Assembly (NCBI GenBank): GCA_964468045.1
Contig: CAYXTO010000008.1
Span: forward strand, 97,969 to 161,968
Source of the DNA: JAWKXU01 sp964468045
Lineage (GTDB): Bacteria; Pseudomonadota; Alphaproteobacteria; Sphingomonadales; Sphingomonadaceae
Direction: 5' to 3'
DNA length: 64,000 nucleotides
The notes under the pieces were generated by a model, which saw nothing but the letters and a program-made list of their open reading frames with translations, was not told the DNA's origin and made no database searches. Of the stretch, positions 21,292 to 30,767 are shown piece by piece. Numbering within the stretch: position 1 is the stretch's first letter; each line of letters begins with the position of its first letter. The position numbers and the translations under genes are program-made.

Positions 21292-22167
21292 ATGAGCAAG
21301 CGCAAACCCATCAAGACCGCCGTGTTCCCCGTTGCGGGGCTCGGCACGCGTTTCCTTCCGGCGACCAAGGCAATCCCCAAGGAATTGCTGCCAATTATCG
21401 ACCGCCCCCTGATCCAGTATGCGGTGGACGAGGCGCGCGAGGCCGGGATCGAGCAGATGGTCTTCGTCACCGGGCGGGGCAAGACCGCGATCGTCGAGAA
21501 TTTCGACATCGCGTTCGAGCTCGAGACGACCATGGCCGAGCGAGGCAAGGATCTGTCCGCTCTGGAAGCGACGCGCTTCACGCCCGGCAACCTGATTACC
21601 GTGCGCCAGCAGGTCCCGCTCGGCCTCGGCCACGCGATCTGGTGCGCCCGCGCGATCGTGGGCCAGGATCCGTTCGCCATACTGCTGCCCGACGAGCTGA
21701 TGATCGGCCAGCCCGGCTGCATCAGGCAGATGGTGGAAGCCTATGAGGAAGTGGGCGGCAATCTGATCAGCGTGCTGGAAGTGCCGCCCGAGGAAGTGTC
21801 GTCCTATGGCGTCATCGATCCGGGCGAGACCGTCGGGTCGCTGACCGAGGTCCGGGGGCTGGTCGAAAAGCCGCCGGTGGACCGGGCCCCTTCCAACAAG
21901 ATCATCTCGGGCCGCTATATCCTGCAGCCGGAAGTGATGCGCACGCTGGAGAAGCAGGAAAAAGGCACGGGCGGCGAGATCCAGCTGACCGACGCGATGG
22001 CGCGCATGATCGGAACCCAACCGTTCCACGCTGTGACCTTTGCGGGCAAGCGTTACGACTGCGGCAGCAAGACCGGATTCGTAGAAGCGACCCTGGCGCT
22101 GGCGCTGGAACGAGAGGACATGGGGGCGGAAATCCGCCGGATTGCGGAGCGCCTGCTGCGCGGCTGA
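21292..22167 (+). CDS. galU: UTP-glucose-1-phosphate uridylyltransferase
   Basis: GalU makes UDP-glucose for LPS, EPS and other sugar pathways. The 291-residue protein starts at ATG 21292 and opens with KTAVFPVAGLGTRFLPATKA, the nucleotide-binding loop, followed by KELLPIIDRPLIQYAVDEA and later VEKPPVDRAPSNKIISGRYI. No Shine-Dalgarno sequence is visible ahead of this ATG; a TTG at 21253 has a purine-rich stretch before it but adds 13 residues unlike the family. It is divergent from murA across 83 bases. Confidence 0.96.
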   Translation: MSKRKPIKTAVFPVAGLGTRFLPATKAIPKELLPIIDRPLIQYAVDEAREAGIEQMVFVTGRGKTAIVENFDIAFELETTMAERGKDLSALEATRFTPGNLITVRQQVPLGLGHAIWCARAIVGQDPFAILLPDELMIGQPGCIRQMVEAYEEVGGNLISVLEVPPEEVSSYGVIDPGETVGSLTEVRGLVEKPPVDRAPSNKIISGRYILQPEVMRTLEKQEKGTGGEIQLTDAMARMIGTQPFHAVTFAGKRYDCGSKTGFVEATLALALEREDMGAEIRRIAERLLRG

Positions 22168-22292
22168 GCCGGCATGGCGCACCGAAGCGCCGGTGCTGCC
22201 AGCAATTTTCCGGGGGATTCAGTTGACGCCGAACGCCGAAAAAGTGGCGTTAGGAACCGAGGCGCTTTTTAAGACTTCCCAACGCCTGCAGA

Positions 22293-22976
22293 TTATTCCG
22301 GGCCACCCTGGCCGCCGTCGCCACGGGCCAGAGCAAGAGCCTGCTTCGTGTCGGTTTCGACCATGTAGGGAATGGGATTGACCGCATTGCCGGCGACGCG
22401 GACTTCATAATGCAGATGCGGGCCGGTGGAGCGGCCGGTGGAACCGATATAACCGATCAGCTGGCCCTTCTTCACGCGAGCGCCCGGTTCGACGACGTAG
22501 CTGGAAAGATGGCCATAGCGCGTCTGAAGCGAGGCGCCGTGTTCGATCTGGACATATTTGCCGTAGCTGCTGAACCACTGCGCCATCGAAACGAGGCCAT
22601 CCGCGGTGGCATAGACCGGCGTGCCGGTCGGGCCCGCCAGATCCACGCCCTTATGGGCGCGGCGGCCGCCGATCACCGGATGCACCCGCATCCCGTAGTC
22701 GCTGGAGAGGCGAGTGCCTTCAACCGGCATCCGCGAAGGAATGGAGACCTTGCTGGTCGTAGCGGCCGCGCCCTGGCCGGGGCGGCTGTCGAGGGATTGC
22801 CAGCTGGCGAACAATTTGTGGAATTGCGCATCGCCTTCGCCGAGCGGGGATTGACGGTTCGCGGTGTCGGCATTCGCGGTTCCGGCAAGGGCCGGATGGG
22901 CACCGATCAGAAGGAAAGCACCTGTCACTGCGGAAAGAGCCATCCGGAGTCGGCGGGTAAACTGGAATGCGACCAC
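22293..22976 (-). CDS. M23 family metallopeptidase
   Basis: A secreted peptidoglycan endopeptidase of the LytM type, 227 residues. A signal peptide (MALSAVTGAFLLIGAHPALAG) is followed by a linker. The M23 domain carries zinc ligands in SSDYGMRVHPVIGGRRAHKG-VD and GPHLHYEVRV, plus RYGHLSSYVV with the additional catalytic His. All expected residues are present, so it should be active. It is convergent with galU; a small hairpin at 22232-22251 (AACGCC/GGCGTT) lies between them. Confidence 0.92.
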   Translation of the reverse strand: MVAFQFTRRLRMALSAVTGAFLLIGAHPALAGTANADTANRQSPLGEGDAQFHKLFASWQSLDSRPGQGAAATTSKVSIPSRMPVEGTRLSSDYGMRVHPVIGGRRAHKGVDLAGPTGTPVYATADGLVSMAQWFSSYGKYVQIEHGASLQTRYGHLSSYVVEPGARVKKGQLIGYIGSTGRSTGPHLHYEVRVAGNAVNPIPYMVETDTKQALALARGDGGQGGPE

Positions 22977-23144
22977 GCGTTTTTCGTCCTTAAATCTTTC
23001 GGCACCCCGTAAAGCGCCGAACCGATCCCGCTGGCTGACACGGAAAAAGCGCTATTCGCTTCCGCCGCTACCAGCCTGAAATCTATTCTGAGATTGAACG
23101 GACCCCCCCGCCATCTCGTGCGCTGTGCTTATCCCGGCAGAATC

Positions 23145-23969
23145 CTAACAGGCAATGGCTGCGTAGAAGTCTCGCGATAAACCGGCTGCAAGACGCGCTG
23201 AGTCGTTGAATGGCGGCTTCAAACCGCCCCGGAAGTGGCTTTCGACCAGCCTTTTCCAGGTTGATTGGGGTGCTTCGCTTCGTCTTGCGCACAGGGCGAC
23301 GAAATGACTTGTGCCGATGCGGACATGGCGAATTTCGTCGTCAAGGATTCTCTCGAGGATCCGCGCGCCATGTTCGTCACCCGCCGCGCGGACCCGGTGC
23401 AGCGTGGCCGGGGTGACGTCCAGCCCGCGCGCCTCCAGCACCATGGGAACGATCGCCAGTCGGGCGGCGGCATCGTGGCGGGTCTTCTCCGCCGCTTCCC
23501 ACAGGCCGTCATGGGCGGGCAAGGCGCCGTAGAAGCTGCCCAGGCCGCGCAGCTTGCGTTCGAGCAGCGCGAAATGCATGGCTTCGTCCGCCGCGACCGA
23601 CAGGAAATCCGAAACGAAACCTTCGCCCATCTCGCCGCCAAACCGGCCGGCCATGTCGAGCGCAAGGTCGATCGCCACGAACTCGATATGGGCCAGCGCG
23701 TGCCACAAGGCGATCCGGGCCCGTTCCGACCCGCCGCGTCCGCGCTTGGGCATCCGCGCGGGAGGCAGCAGCTCGGGGCGTTCCGGCCGCCCCGGCCGTT
23801 CGGGCATGGCCGTGTCGAACACCGGCGCCAGCCGACCGCCGCACCATTCCCGCGCGACGGCGCGCGCTGCCATCACCTTGTCGCGCGGCTCGCTCGCCAG
23901 CAATGCGGCGCGAATCGCCGCGCCGGCGGATTGGGGGGCGGATTGAGGGGCTAAGGAGCGTGCAGTCAC
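23145..23969 (-). CDS. Ferritin-like DUF455 protein
   Basis: A 274-residue protein of the ferritin-like DUF455 family. The start is the GTG at 23969, which overlaps the bcp stop (GTGA); the frame runs 21 codons further without support. Metal-ligand-type segments include HALAHIEFVAIDLALDMAGR, ADEAMHFALLERKLRGLGS and DDEIRHVRIGTSHF, giving the Glu-x2-His and EIRHV patterns of diiron helices. The function is unknown; related proteins occur near tRNA- and ubiquinone-related genes. It is the last gene of the glnE-bcp-DUF455 unit. Confidence 0.88.
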   Translation of the reverse strand: MTARSLAPQSAPQSAGAAIRAALLASEPRDKVMAARAVAREWCGGRLAPVFDTAMPERPGRPERPELLPPARMPKRGRGGSERARIALWHALAHIEFVAIDLALDMAGRFGGEMGEGFVSDFLSVAADEAMHFALLERKLRGLGSFYGALPAHDGLWEAAEKTRHDAAARLAIVPMVLEARGLDVTPATLHRVRAAGDEHGARILERILDDEIRHVRIGTSHFVALCARRSEAPQSTWKRLVESHFRGGLKPPFNDSARLAAGLSRDFYAAIAC

Positions 23970-24442
23970 GCCAGGGCGCGCGCGGCTTCGAGCACTTCGG
24001 CGGCGTGGCCCTTCACCTTCACCTTGCGCCACACCCGCGCGATCGTTCCATCCCGGTCGACCAGATAGGTGGTCCGCTCCATCCCCATGTATTTGCGGCC
24101 ATACAGGCTTTTTTCGGTCCAGATGCCGAGCGCCTCGGCCAGCCCGTCCGTTTCCGGATCGGTCGCGAGCGGCGCCTTCAGCCCGTGCTTGGCGATGAAA
24201 TTGCTGTGCTTCTTCGCCGAATCCCTGCTGATCCCCAGCAGCCCCGTGCCGGCCTTTCCGAAATCGCCCGCCAGCGCGCCGAAATCGATGTTCTCCGTGG
24301 TGCAGCCGGGCGTGTTGTCCTTGGGATAGAAGAACAGCACTAGCTTGCGCCCCTTGAAATCCGATGGGCGCACCGGGCCGCCATCGGGAGTTTCCAGCGC
24401 GATATCGGGCATGCGGTCGCCCACGTCGGGTCGGTCACTCAT
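23966..24442 (-). CDS. bcp: Thioredoxin-dependent peroxiredoxin, Bcp/PrxQ type
   Basis: Reduces hydrogen and organic peroxides. The 158-residue protein has the peroxidatic Cys47 in YPKDNTPGCTTEN. There is no cysteine five residues later, where E. coli Bcp carries its resolving Cys, and I see no other cysteine in the protein, so it must act as a 1-Cys enzyme resolved by an outside thiol. It overlaps glnE by 8 bases upstream and the DUF455 gene downstream, so all three are translationally linked. Confidence 0.95.
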   Translation of the reverse strand: MSDRPDVGDRMPDIALETPDGGPVRPSDFKGRKLVLFFYPKDNTPGCTTENIDFGALAGDFGKAGTGLLGISRDSAKKHSNFIAKHGLKAPLATDPETDGLAEALGIWTEKSLYGRKYMGMERTTYLVDRDGTIARVWRKVKVKGHAAEVLEAARALA

Positions 24443-27140
24443 CGTCGATCTCCAGCCTTGTTCCGAAACTGTCCTGCCAGGCCGCGGCTATCGCGCGGCG
24501 GGCATCGCCAAAATCCGCCAGCAGCGTGGCCACATCGCCGCAGCCGCAGGCCCGCGCCAGCACCGCCGCCGCCGCCGGGGCCGGCATTTCCGTATCGGGC
24601 GCCAGCAGGCGCGAGGCGACCAGCAGGCGGGTCGTCAGGTCGTGCGCCTGCGCCACTTCGCCGGGGAGCAAGCCGCGTTCGATCAGCAGGCGTACCGCTT
24701 TGCCGAGATCGGGATCGAATCCCGCCCCTTCCCGCAGCTGCAGGAAGTGCACGACGAATTCGAGATCGACCAGCCCGCCCCGCGCCAGCTTGGCGTCCAG
24801 CGGGCCGCGCGGGGGCTTGTGCGCGGCCATCTCGTCGCGCATCCCGAGCACATCCTGCTTGAGCTTCGCCGGATCGCGGGGCGCGGCCAGCACGCCGGCG
24901 ATGATTCCGGCCAGCTCATTGCGCGCCGATTCGGGGCCGTAGAGCGGCCTCGCCCGCGCCAGCGCCATGTGTTCCCAGGTCCAGGCGTCCTCCCGCTGGT
25001 AGCGGGCGAAGCTCTCCATGCTGACCGCGAGCGGCCCCTGCGCGCCTTGCGGGCGCAAGCGCGTATCGACTTGATAAAGCACTCCCTGAGCGGTTGGCAC
25101 GCTCAGCGCGGCCGTCACTCTCTGGGCCAGGCGGTTGAAATAATGGGTGACGCCCAGCGGCCGCGCCCCGTCGGATTCGCCGTCCGGCTCGCCGGAGAAG
25201 AGGTAGATGATGTCGAGATCGGAGGCATGGGTCAGCGCGCCGCCGCCGAAGCGGCCCAAGCCCAGCACCATCAGCTCCGCGCCGGGCATGTGGCCGTGCG
25301 CCCTTGCAAATTCCTCGGTAGTGGCATCCGCCGCCACTTTCAGCGCCGCTTCCGCCGTACGGGCGAGGGCGCGCGCGATATCCAACGGATCGTGCGCCGC
25401 CTCGATCAGCTGGACCCCGAGCGCGAAGCGGAGCTCCCCCACCACGCGGCGGATCTGGTCCAGCACGGTTTCATAGCAATCGCCGGCCTCGCGGCGGCCC
25501 ATGCGTTCCGCCAGCTCCGCCACATCGCCGGGCAGGTCGAGCGCGCTGGTGTCGATCAGCGCGTCCAGCAGGTCCGCGCGGCGGGCCAGCTCGGTGGCGA
25601 GCGGGGGCGCCAGGCTGAGGATATGGACCAGCTGGTCCAGCAAGCCGGGACGCGCCTGCAACAAGCGAAATAGGTTAACCGCACTCGACAAACTAACCAA
25701 TAGGGCTTCCCAGCGCAGGAACGCGCCATCTGGGTCCGGCGCGGCGGCCAGCGCCTTGAACAGGTCCGGCGCCACCACCTCGAAGGCGGAGCGCGCGGCA
25801 TCGCTGCGCAGGGCGCGGACGCGGCCGTCCGACCAGCTTGCGATGCGGGCCGCCATCGCTTCTGCATCGCCGAAGCCCAACTCGGCAAGCCGGGCCGGGG
25901 ATGCGACCGCCCGGGGGCCGTCGTCGCCCCCCCCTTCGGACATCTGCTCCAGCAAGGCGTCAAAGCGGGTGCCGACCGTGTCGGTCACCTCGTTCAGCTC
26001 CGCCAGCAGCGCCGCCCCGTCGGGCAGCCCGTCGAGCCGGGCCACATTGTCGAGCGCAGCGGGATCGATGGGCAGGCTGTGGGTCTGCCGGTCGTCCACC
26101 ATCTGCAGCCGGTGTTCCACCACCCGCAGGCGATCGTAGCATTCGCCCAGCAGGCGGGCGTCGTCCTGCGGAATCAGACCGGCTTCCGCCAGCGCATCGA
26201 GCGCGGGCCGAGTGCCGCGGTGGCGCAGCGTCGGATTGCGGCCGCCATGGATCAGCTGATGGGTCTGGGCGAAGAATTCCACCTCGCGGATCCCGCCCCG
26301 CCCCCGCTTGAGGTCGAAGCCCGGCCCGGGCGCCTTCGGCCCGTCGTAATGGTCGCGAATCCGCCGGGTGAGGCGGCCGATCTCGAGGATCGCCCCGAAA
26401 TCGAGGCTGCGCCGCCACACGAATGGCCGGATCGCGGCGAGAAAGGCTTCCCCCGCCGCCACGTCGCCGGCGGCGGAGCGGGCGCGGATGAAGGCGGCCC
26501 GTTCCCAGGCCAGCGCGCTGGATTCGTAGTGGCTGAGCGCCGCGTCCAGCGATACCGCGAGCGGCGACACTTCCGATGCCGGGCGCAGGCGCAGATCGAC
26601 CCGGAAGACATATCCTTCCGCATCCTGCCGGCCCAGCATCTCCACCACCCGGCGCGCGACGCGCTGCGCGGCCTCGCCCGGATCGTCCCGCTCGCGCCGG
26701 GGCAGGCGGGCCGGATCGTAGAGCAGGATCGGATCGATGTCGGAGCTGTAATTGAGCTCGCGCGCGCCGTGCTTGCCCAATGCCAGGGCGACGAACCCCG
26801 TCGGTTCCTCATCGGGCGTGCGTTCCCGGATCGCGGCCGCGATCGTCACATCCAGTGCGCGGTCGGCGAAGTCGCTCAGCCGCGTCATCACCATGTCGAG
26901 CGGGAAGGCGCCGGTGAGATCGCCGATGGCTAGCGTCACGGCCAGCGCCAGCCGCTCCCGCCGCAGGGCGGTTTCCACCCGGTCCGCGCCGTCGCCCGCG
27001 CGGGATGCCCATGCCAGCGCCGCGTCCGCCTGGCCTCGCGCCAGCAGTTCGGCCAGTTCCGGCTGTCGCTGCAGCCCTTCCCTCAGGAACGGTGCGTGAG
27101 CCTGCGCCCGGGCGATGCCATCTGTCCAATCCGCGCTCAT
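24435..27140 (-). CDS. glnE: Bifunctional glutamine-synthetase adenylyltransferase/deadenylase
   Basis: GlnE adds and removes AMP on glutamine synthetase in response to PII and glutamine. ATG 27140 (MSADWTDG) gives 901 residues; the frame continues upstream through the opposite-strand M28 gene and is not coding there. Two nucleotidyltransferase domains are visible: the deadenylase one with GKHGARELNYSSDIDPILLY (about residues 130-150) and the adenylylating one with GLGRFGGGALTHASDLDIIY (about residues 625-645). Both retain the G-x-D-x-D metal-binding pattern. It heads an operon with bcp and DUF455 and links with gltBD and NAD-GDH in nitrogen control. Confidence 0.97.
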   Translation of the reverse strand: MSADWTDGIARAQAHAPFLREGLQRQPELAELLARGQADAALAWASRAGDGADRVETALRRERLALAVTLAIGDLTGAFPLDMVMTRLSDFADRALDVTIAAAIRERTPDEEPTGFVALALGKHGARELNYSSDIDPILLYDPARLPRRERDDPGEAAQRVARRVVEMLGRQDAEGYVFRVDLRLRPASEVSPLAVSLDAALSHYESSALAWERAAFIRARSAAGDVAAGEAFLAAIRPFVWRRSLDFGAILEIGRLTRRIRDHYDGPKAPGPGFDLKRGRGGIREVEFFAQTHQLIHGGRNPTLRHRGTRPALDALAEAGLIPQDDARLLGECYDRLRVVEHRLQMVDDRQTHSLPIDPAALDNVARLDGLPDGAALLAELNEVTDTVGTRFDALLEQMSEGGGDDGPRAVASPARLAELGFGDAEAMAARIASWSDGRVRALRSDAARSAFEVVAPDLFKALAAAPDPDGAFLRWEALLVSLSSAVNLFRLLQARPGLLDQLVHILSLAPPLATELARRADLLDALIDTSALDLPGDVAELAERMGRREAGDCYETVLDQIRRVVGELRFALGVQLIEAAHDPLDIARALARTAEAALKVAADATTEEFARAHGHMPGAELMVLGLGRFGGGALTHASDLDIIYLFSGEPDGESDGARPLGVTHYFNRLAQRVTAALSVPTAQGVLYQVDTRLRPQGAQGPLAVSMESFARYQREDAWTWEHMALARARPLYGPESARNELAGIIAGVLAAPRDPAKLKQDVLGMRDEMAAHKPPRGPLDAKLARGGLVDLEFVVHFLQLREGAGFDPDLGKAVRLLIERGLLPGEVAQAHDLTTRLLVASRLLAPDTEMPAPAAAAVLARACGCGDVATLLADFGDARRAIAAAWQDSFGTRLEIDDE

Positions 27141-27260
27141 ATTCCGCCCGATTGCCCGACCGGCCGCGCAGTGGCAAGCGCGGCTTGCCGATCCGGCGAC
27201 GCTCTGCCAGTTAACGGGTTCGACCGACCGCTTCGCCCGATCCTCCTGGAGCGCTTTTCG

Positions 27261-28949
27261 ATGATTCGTTTCCTTGCTGCCGCCGCCGTCCTGATCGGTC
27301 TGGCATCCTGTGCCGGCGCGGGAGGTTCCGGTCCGAAGGCGGGGGCCATCGCCCTTCCGGACGTGCCGCCCGGCGATATCTCCGAGCAGACCATGCGGGA
27401 CGTCACCCGCATCCTTTCCGCCGACGGGTTCGAAGGCCGCGCGCCGGGAACGCCGGGCGAGGAGAAGACGCTGGCCTATCTGGTCGAGCGCTTCGCGGCC
27501 GCCGGGTTGCAGCCCGGCAACAAGGGTAGCTGGTTCCAGGACGTTCCGCTGGTCGAGATCACGGGCAAGGAATATGGCCCGCTGATCCTGCATAAGGGCG
27601 AGGAAATCCAGCGCTTTGACTATGGCAGCGACTGGGTCGGCGTCACCTACCGCATGGAGCCGAGGATCGACCTGAAAGCGAGCGAGCTGGTCTTCGTCGG
27701 CTACGGCATCGTCGCGCCGGAGCGCGGCTGGGACGATTACGCCGGCATCGACATGAAGGGGAAGACCGCGCTCATTCTCGTCAACGATCCGGACTATGAC
27801 GCGAAGGGCCTGAAGGGCATCTTCAACGGCCGGGCGATGACCTATTACGGGCGCTGGACCTACAAGTTCGAGGAAGCGGCCCGGCAGGGCGCGGCGGCTG
27901 CGCTGATCGTGCACGATACATTCCCGGCCGCCTACGGCTGGAATGTGGTGGAATCGAGCTGGTCGGGCCCGCAGGCCTATGCCGGCGGAAAGGCGGATGG
28001 CCCACCGCCGTCCCTGATGAACGGCTGGGTGCAGAAGCCGGTCGCGCAGCAGATCCTGGCGGCCGCCGGGCAGGACCTGACCCAACTCTCGACCGCGGCG
28101 AAGAGCCCCGGCTTCAGGCCGGTCCCGCTCGGTGTGGCGGTTTCGACTGGCTTCGACAACAGCTTCCGGCGGCTGACGTCGAAGAATGTGATCGGCATCC
28201 TGCCGGGGCGGGAGCGGCCGGACGAATATGTCCTGCACACCGCGCATTGGGACCATCTCGGCCGCTGCACCGCCAACGAGGCGGGGGACGACATCTGCAA
28301 CGGGGCGATCGACAATGCCACCGGCACGGCGGCGCTGGTCGCGCTGGCCGAAGCGAATCGCGCCGCGGGCGCCGCCGCGCGTAGCCAGGTGTTCCTGGCG
28401 GTGACGGCCGAGGAATCCGGCCTGATCGGCTCGGATTACTATGCCGCCCATCCGGTCTATCCGCTCGACCGCACGGTGGGCGGGGTCAATATCGATGCGC
28501 TCTCGCTGGCCGGCCCGGCGCGCGACGTCACCGTGATCGGCGGCGGCAAGTCGGGCCTCGACGCCTATCTCGCCAGGGCGCTGCGCGAGACCGGGCGCTA
28601 CGCCACGCCGGACCCGAGCCCGGAAAAGGGCTTCTATTACCGCTCCGATCATTTCAGCTTCGCCAAGCGCGGCGTGCCGATGCTCTATGTGGATGGGGGG
28701 GAGGATCTGGTGAAGGGCGGGCGCAAAGCGGGCAGGGCCTGGGCCGCGGATTACACGCAGCACCGCTATCACGGGCCGGACGACGAATTCGATCCGGACT
28801 GGGACTGGAGCGGGGTGATGCGGGATCTCCAGCTCTATTACCGGGTCGGCCGGACGCTGGCTGAAACCACCGACTGGCCCAACTGGCGCGAAGGCGACGA
28901 ATTCCGCAACATCCGCGATGAAAGCTGCGCGGGTCCGGGCGGCTGCTGA
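27261..28949 (+). CDS. M28 family zinc peptidase, lipoprotein
   Basis: ATG 27261 is preceded by GGAG and starts a lipoprotein signal with lipobox GLASC (Cys17); the open frame reaches back to 27096 without support. The 562-residue protein has an inserted PA-type domain (residues ~120-260, with VFVGYGIVAPERGWDDYAG) and the M28 aminopeptidase core. Zinc ligands and the catalytic Glu are visible in HTAHWDHLG, NGAIDNATGTA, AEESGLIGSDYY and the C-terminal YRSDHFSFAKRGVP. It probably trims peptides in the periplasm. The start is 120 bases from the divergent glnE start. Confidence 0.93.
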   Translation: MIRFLAAAAVLIGLASCAGAGGSGPKAGAIALPDVPPGDISEQTMRDVTRILSADGFEGRAPGTPGEEKTLAYLVERFAAAGLQPGNKGSWFQDVPLVEITGKEYGPLILHKGEEIQRFDYGSDWVGVTYRMEPRIDLKASELVFVGYGIVAPERGWDDYAGIDMKGKTALILVNDPDYDAKGLKGIFNGRAMTYYGRWTYKFEEAARQGAAAALIVHDTFPAAYGWNVVESSWSGPQAYAGGKADGPPPSLMNGWVQKPVAQQILAAAGQDLTQLSTAAKSPGFRPVPLGVAVSTGFDNSFRRLTSKNVIGILPGRERPDEYVLHTAHWDHLGRCTANEAGDDICNGAIDNATGTAALVALAEANRAAGAAARSQVFLAVTAEESGLIGSDYYAAHPVYPLDRTVGGVNIDALSLAGPARDVTVIGGGKSGLDAYLARALRETGRYATPDPSPEKGFYYRSDHFSFAKRGVPMLYVDGGEDLVKGGRKAGRAWAADYTQHRYHGPDDEFDPDWDWSGVMRDLQLYYRVGRTLAETTDWPNWREGDEFRNIRDESCAGPGGC

Positions 28950-28962
28950 AGGCGAGAAATCC

Positions 28963-29949
28963 ATGACATTGCGAATGCCTCCCGAATGGGCGCCACAGGA
29001 TTGGCTGTGGATCGGTTTCCCCCATGATGCCGAGGAATGGCCCGGGGTGCTGGAACGCGCGCAGCAGCAGATCGCGGCCTTTGCCAGCGCGGTGGCGGAA
29101 AGCGGGCAGGAAGTCCGCCTGCTGGTGCGCGACGAGCGGAACGAGGCGCGCGCGCGGGAACTGGCCAGCGCGAAGGTAATCCTCGAGCGTCGCGCCTATG
29201 GCGATGTCTGGCTGCGCGACACCGGCCCGCTGGTCGTGGCGGATGGCGCCGGCACGCGCGTCGCCCGGCGCTTCGGCTTCAACGGCTGGGGTGGGAAATA
29301 TCTGATGGACGGGGACCAGACCATCGGCGCAGAGCTGGCCGCCGAGGCCGGACTGGTGGTGGAACGCTGCGACTGGGTGCTGGAAGGTGGCGCGGTGGAT
29401 GGCGACGGCACCGGGCTGGCCGTCACCACCGAGCAATGCCTGCTCAACCCCAACCGCAACCCGCAGCTTGCCCGCGAAGAGATCGAGGCGCGGCTGGCCC
29501 GCGACCTCGGGTTCGACCGGGTGCTGTGGCTCGGCGACGGGCTGATCAACGACCATACCGACGGCCATGTCGACAATCTCGCCCGCTTCGTGGCGCCGGA
29601 CACGCTCGCCCTGCCAATGGCGACCGGGCTGGACGATCCCGGCGCCGCGATTTATGCCGATGCGCGGGCCCGCGCCGCCGATTTCGGTGTGACGATCCGC
29701 GACGTGCCCTCGCCTGGCCGGATCATGACCGGGGATCATGTGGAACCCGCCAGCTATATGAACTTCACCGTCACCTCCCGCCTGGTGGTCGTGCCGACCT
29801 TCGGTTCGCCGCACGATGCCGATGGGGTGGCGGCGGTGGCCGCGCTGTTCCCGGACCGCGACACCATCGGCCTGCCCGGCGATGCCGTGCTGGCGGGCGG
29901 CGGCGGCTTCCATTGCGCCAGCCAGCAGATGCCGTCGGCGCAACCCTGA
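28963..29949 (+). CDS. aguA: Agmatine deiminase family protein
   Basis: Hydrolyses agmatine to N-carbamoylputrescine in the putrescine pathway. ATG 28963, 13 bases after the M28 stop, gives 328 residues; the frame extends 15 codons upstream into the M28 gene. Guanidino-modifying (PPAD-fold) signatures are present: WLRDTGPLVV, VLEGGAVDGDGTG (acidic substrate ligand), NDHTDGHVDNLARF (catalytic His) and GGGGFHCASQQMP with the nucleophilic Cys near the C-terminus. All catalytic residues are kept. A spermidine-synthase-like gene lies about 1.1 kb away on the other strand, but not in the same operon. Confidence 0.93.
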   Translation: MTLRMPPEWAPQDWLWIGFPHDAEEWPGVLERAQQQIAAFASAVAESGQEVRLLVRDERNEARARELASAKVILERRAYGDVWLRDTGPLVVADGAGTRVARRFGFNGWGGKYLMDGDQTIGAELAAEAGLVVERCDWVLEGGAVDGDGTGLAVTTEQCLLNPNRNPQLAREEIEARLARDLGFDRVLWLGDGLINDHTDGHVDNLARFVAPDTLALPMATGLDDPGAAIYADARARAADFGVTIRDVPSPGRIMTGDHVEPASYMNFTVTSRLVVVPTFGSPHDADGVAAVAALFPDRDTIGLPGDAVLAGGGGFHCASQQMPSAQP

Positions 29950-30081
29950 GCGGTTTCACGCCCGGCGCGCCGTCGCTCCGCTTCATCCCGTTCCTCCCAC
30001 GGCCAAGCCAATTGTGCGTTTCGCCGGTTCCCGATCCGGTTAACGCAGGGACCCGAACGAGCAGGAGCACCGCGAATCCCC

Positions 30082-30621
30082 ATGCCGGCCACCATTCATC
30101 AGAACGCCGCCTCGCAAGCGCCTATCCGGCCCCCGCCGCTCGGCCCGAGCGTGTCGTCCGTCGCTTTCAGGAAAAGCCTGCAGCTCACCCGCGCCAGCAC
30201 GATGGCGCTGACACGGCTGCAGCTCGCCCTCACCAGATCGGACAAGCACCAGGCCAGGGTGGCGATGGATTGCCTGCTCGACATCGATGCCGAGTTGGAG
30301 AGTTTCGTCGCCGATCTTTCCATCCCGCAGGAACTGGACGATGCCGACTGGCAATCGATCAGCGAGCATCTCAAGGCGCTGAAGACCGCGATCGCCTTTG
30401 AAAAGCTGGTGCTGGCGGGCGAGATCAGCGGCCCGGCGCTCGCACCGCCGCCGCTCGATCTCCAGCGAGAGATGGAAGCACCGCCCCGCACGCAAACCGA
30501 AGAAGGCGCAGTGTCTGAATATCGGCCCCTGCGCCTCGAACCCTGGACGCTCGTGGTGTTGGCCGTACTCGCGGCCATCGTGGTGGGCGGCCTGATCTTC
30601 GGCGCCTACATGCTGTTGTGA
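30082..30621 (+). CDS. Hypothetical protein with C-terminal membrane helix
   Basis: No family recognised. The 179-residue protein has a Pro-rich N-terminal 25 residues, then a helical region (about residues 35-115, LTRLQLALTRSDKHQARVAM). A variable Pro/Gln/Glu linker follows, and a single strong C-terminal membrane helix (WTLVVLAVLAAIVVGGLIFG) ending YMLL. It looks like a tail-anchored or small-envelope protein with its helical domain in the cytoplasm. It is 132 bases downstream of aguA on the same strand. Confidence 0.7.
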   Translation: MPATIHQNAASQAPIRPPPLGPSVSSVAFRKSLQLTRASTMALTRLQLALTRSDKHQARVAMDCLLDIDAELESFVADLSIPQELDDADWQSISEHLKALKTAIAFEKLVLAGEISGPALAPPPLDLQREMEAPPRTQTEEGAVSEYRPLRLEPWTLVVLAVLAAIVVGGLIFGAYMLL

Positions 30622-30644
30622 ACGGTCGTGGTATCTCGGAGTCG

Positions 30645-30706
30645 CTCATCCTGAGGGGCCGTCGAGCGAAAGCGAAGCGGCGTCTCGAAGGAGGGTTCGA
30701 GACCGG
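30645..30706. repeat. Intergenic palindromic repeat of sphingomonad type
   Basis: The stretch starting CTCATCCTGAGGGGCC and ending in the hairpin GTCTCGAA (30682-30689)/TTCGAGAC (30696-30703) resembles the common 'catcctgagg...tctcgaagg' interspersed repeats of alphaproteobacterial chromosomes, as I remember them. No second copy is seen in this window. It lies directly behind the gene ending at 30621 and could also act as a transcription-stopping or mRNA-stabilising hairpin. Confidence 0.55.
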
Positions 30707-30767
30707 TCGCCGCGGCCTGGGGTGCATTTTTACCTTTCGATAACCCGCCAGGGTGCATCATGCCCGC

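Noticed and set aside
23210..24440. Rightward frames opposite DUF455 and bcp
   Set aside because: Shadows; the leftward frames have conserved motifs and coupled starts.
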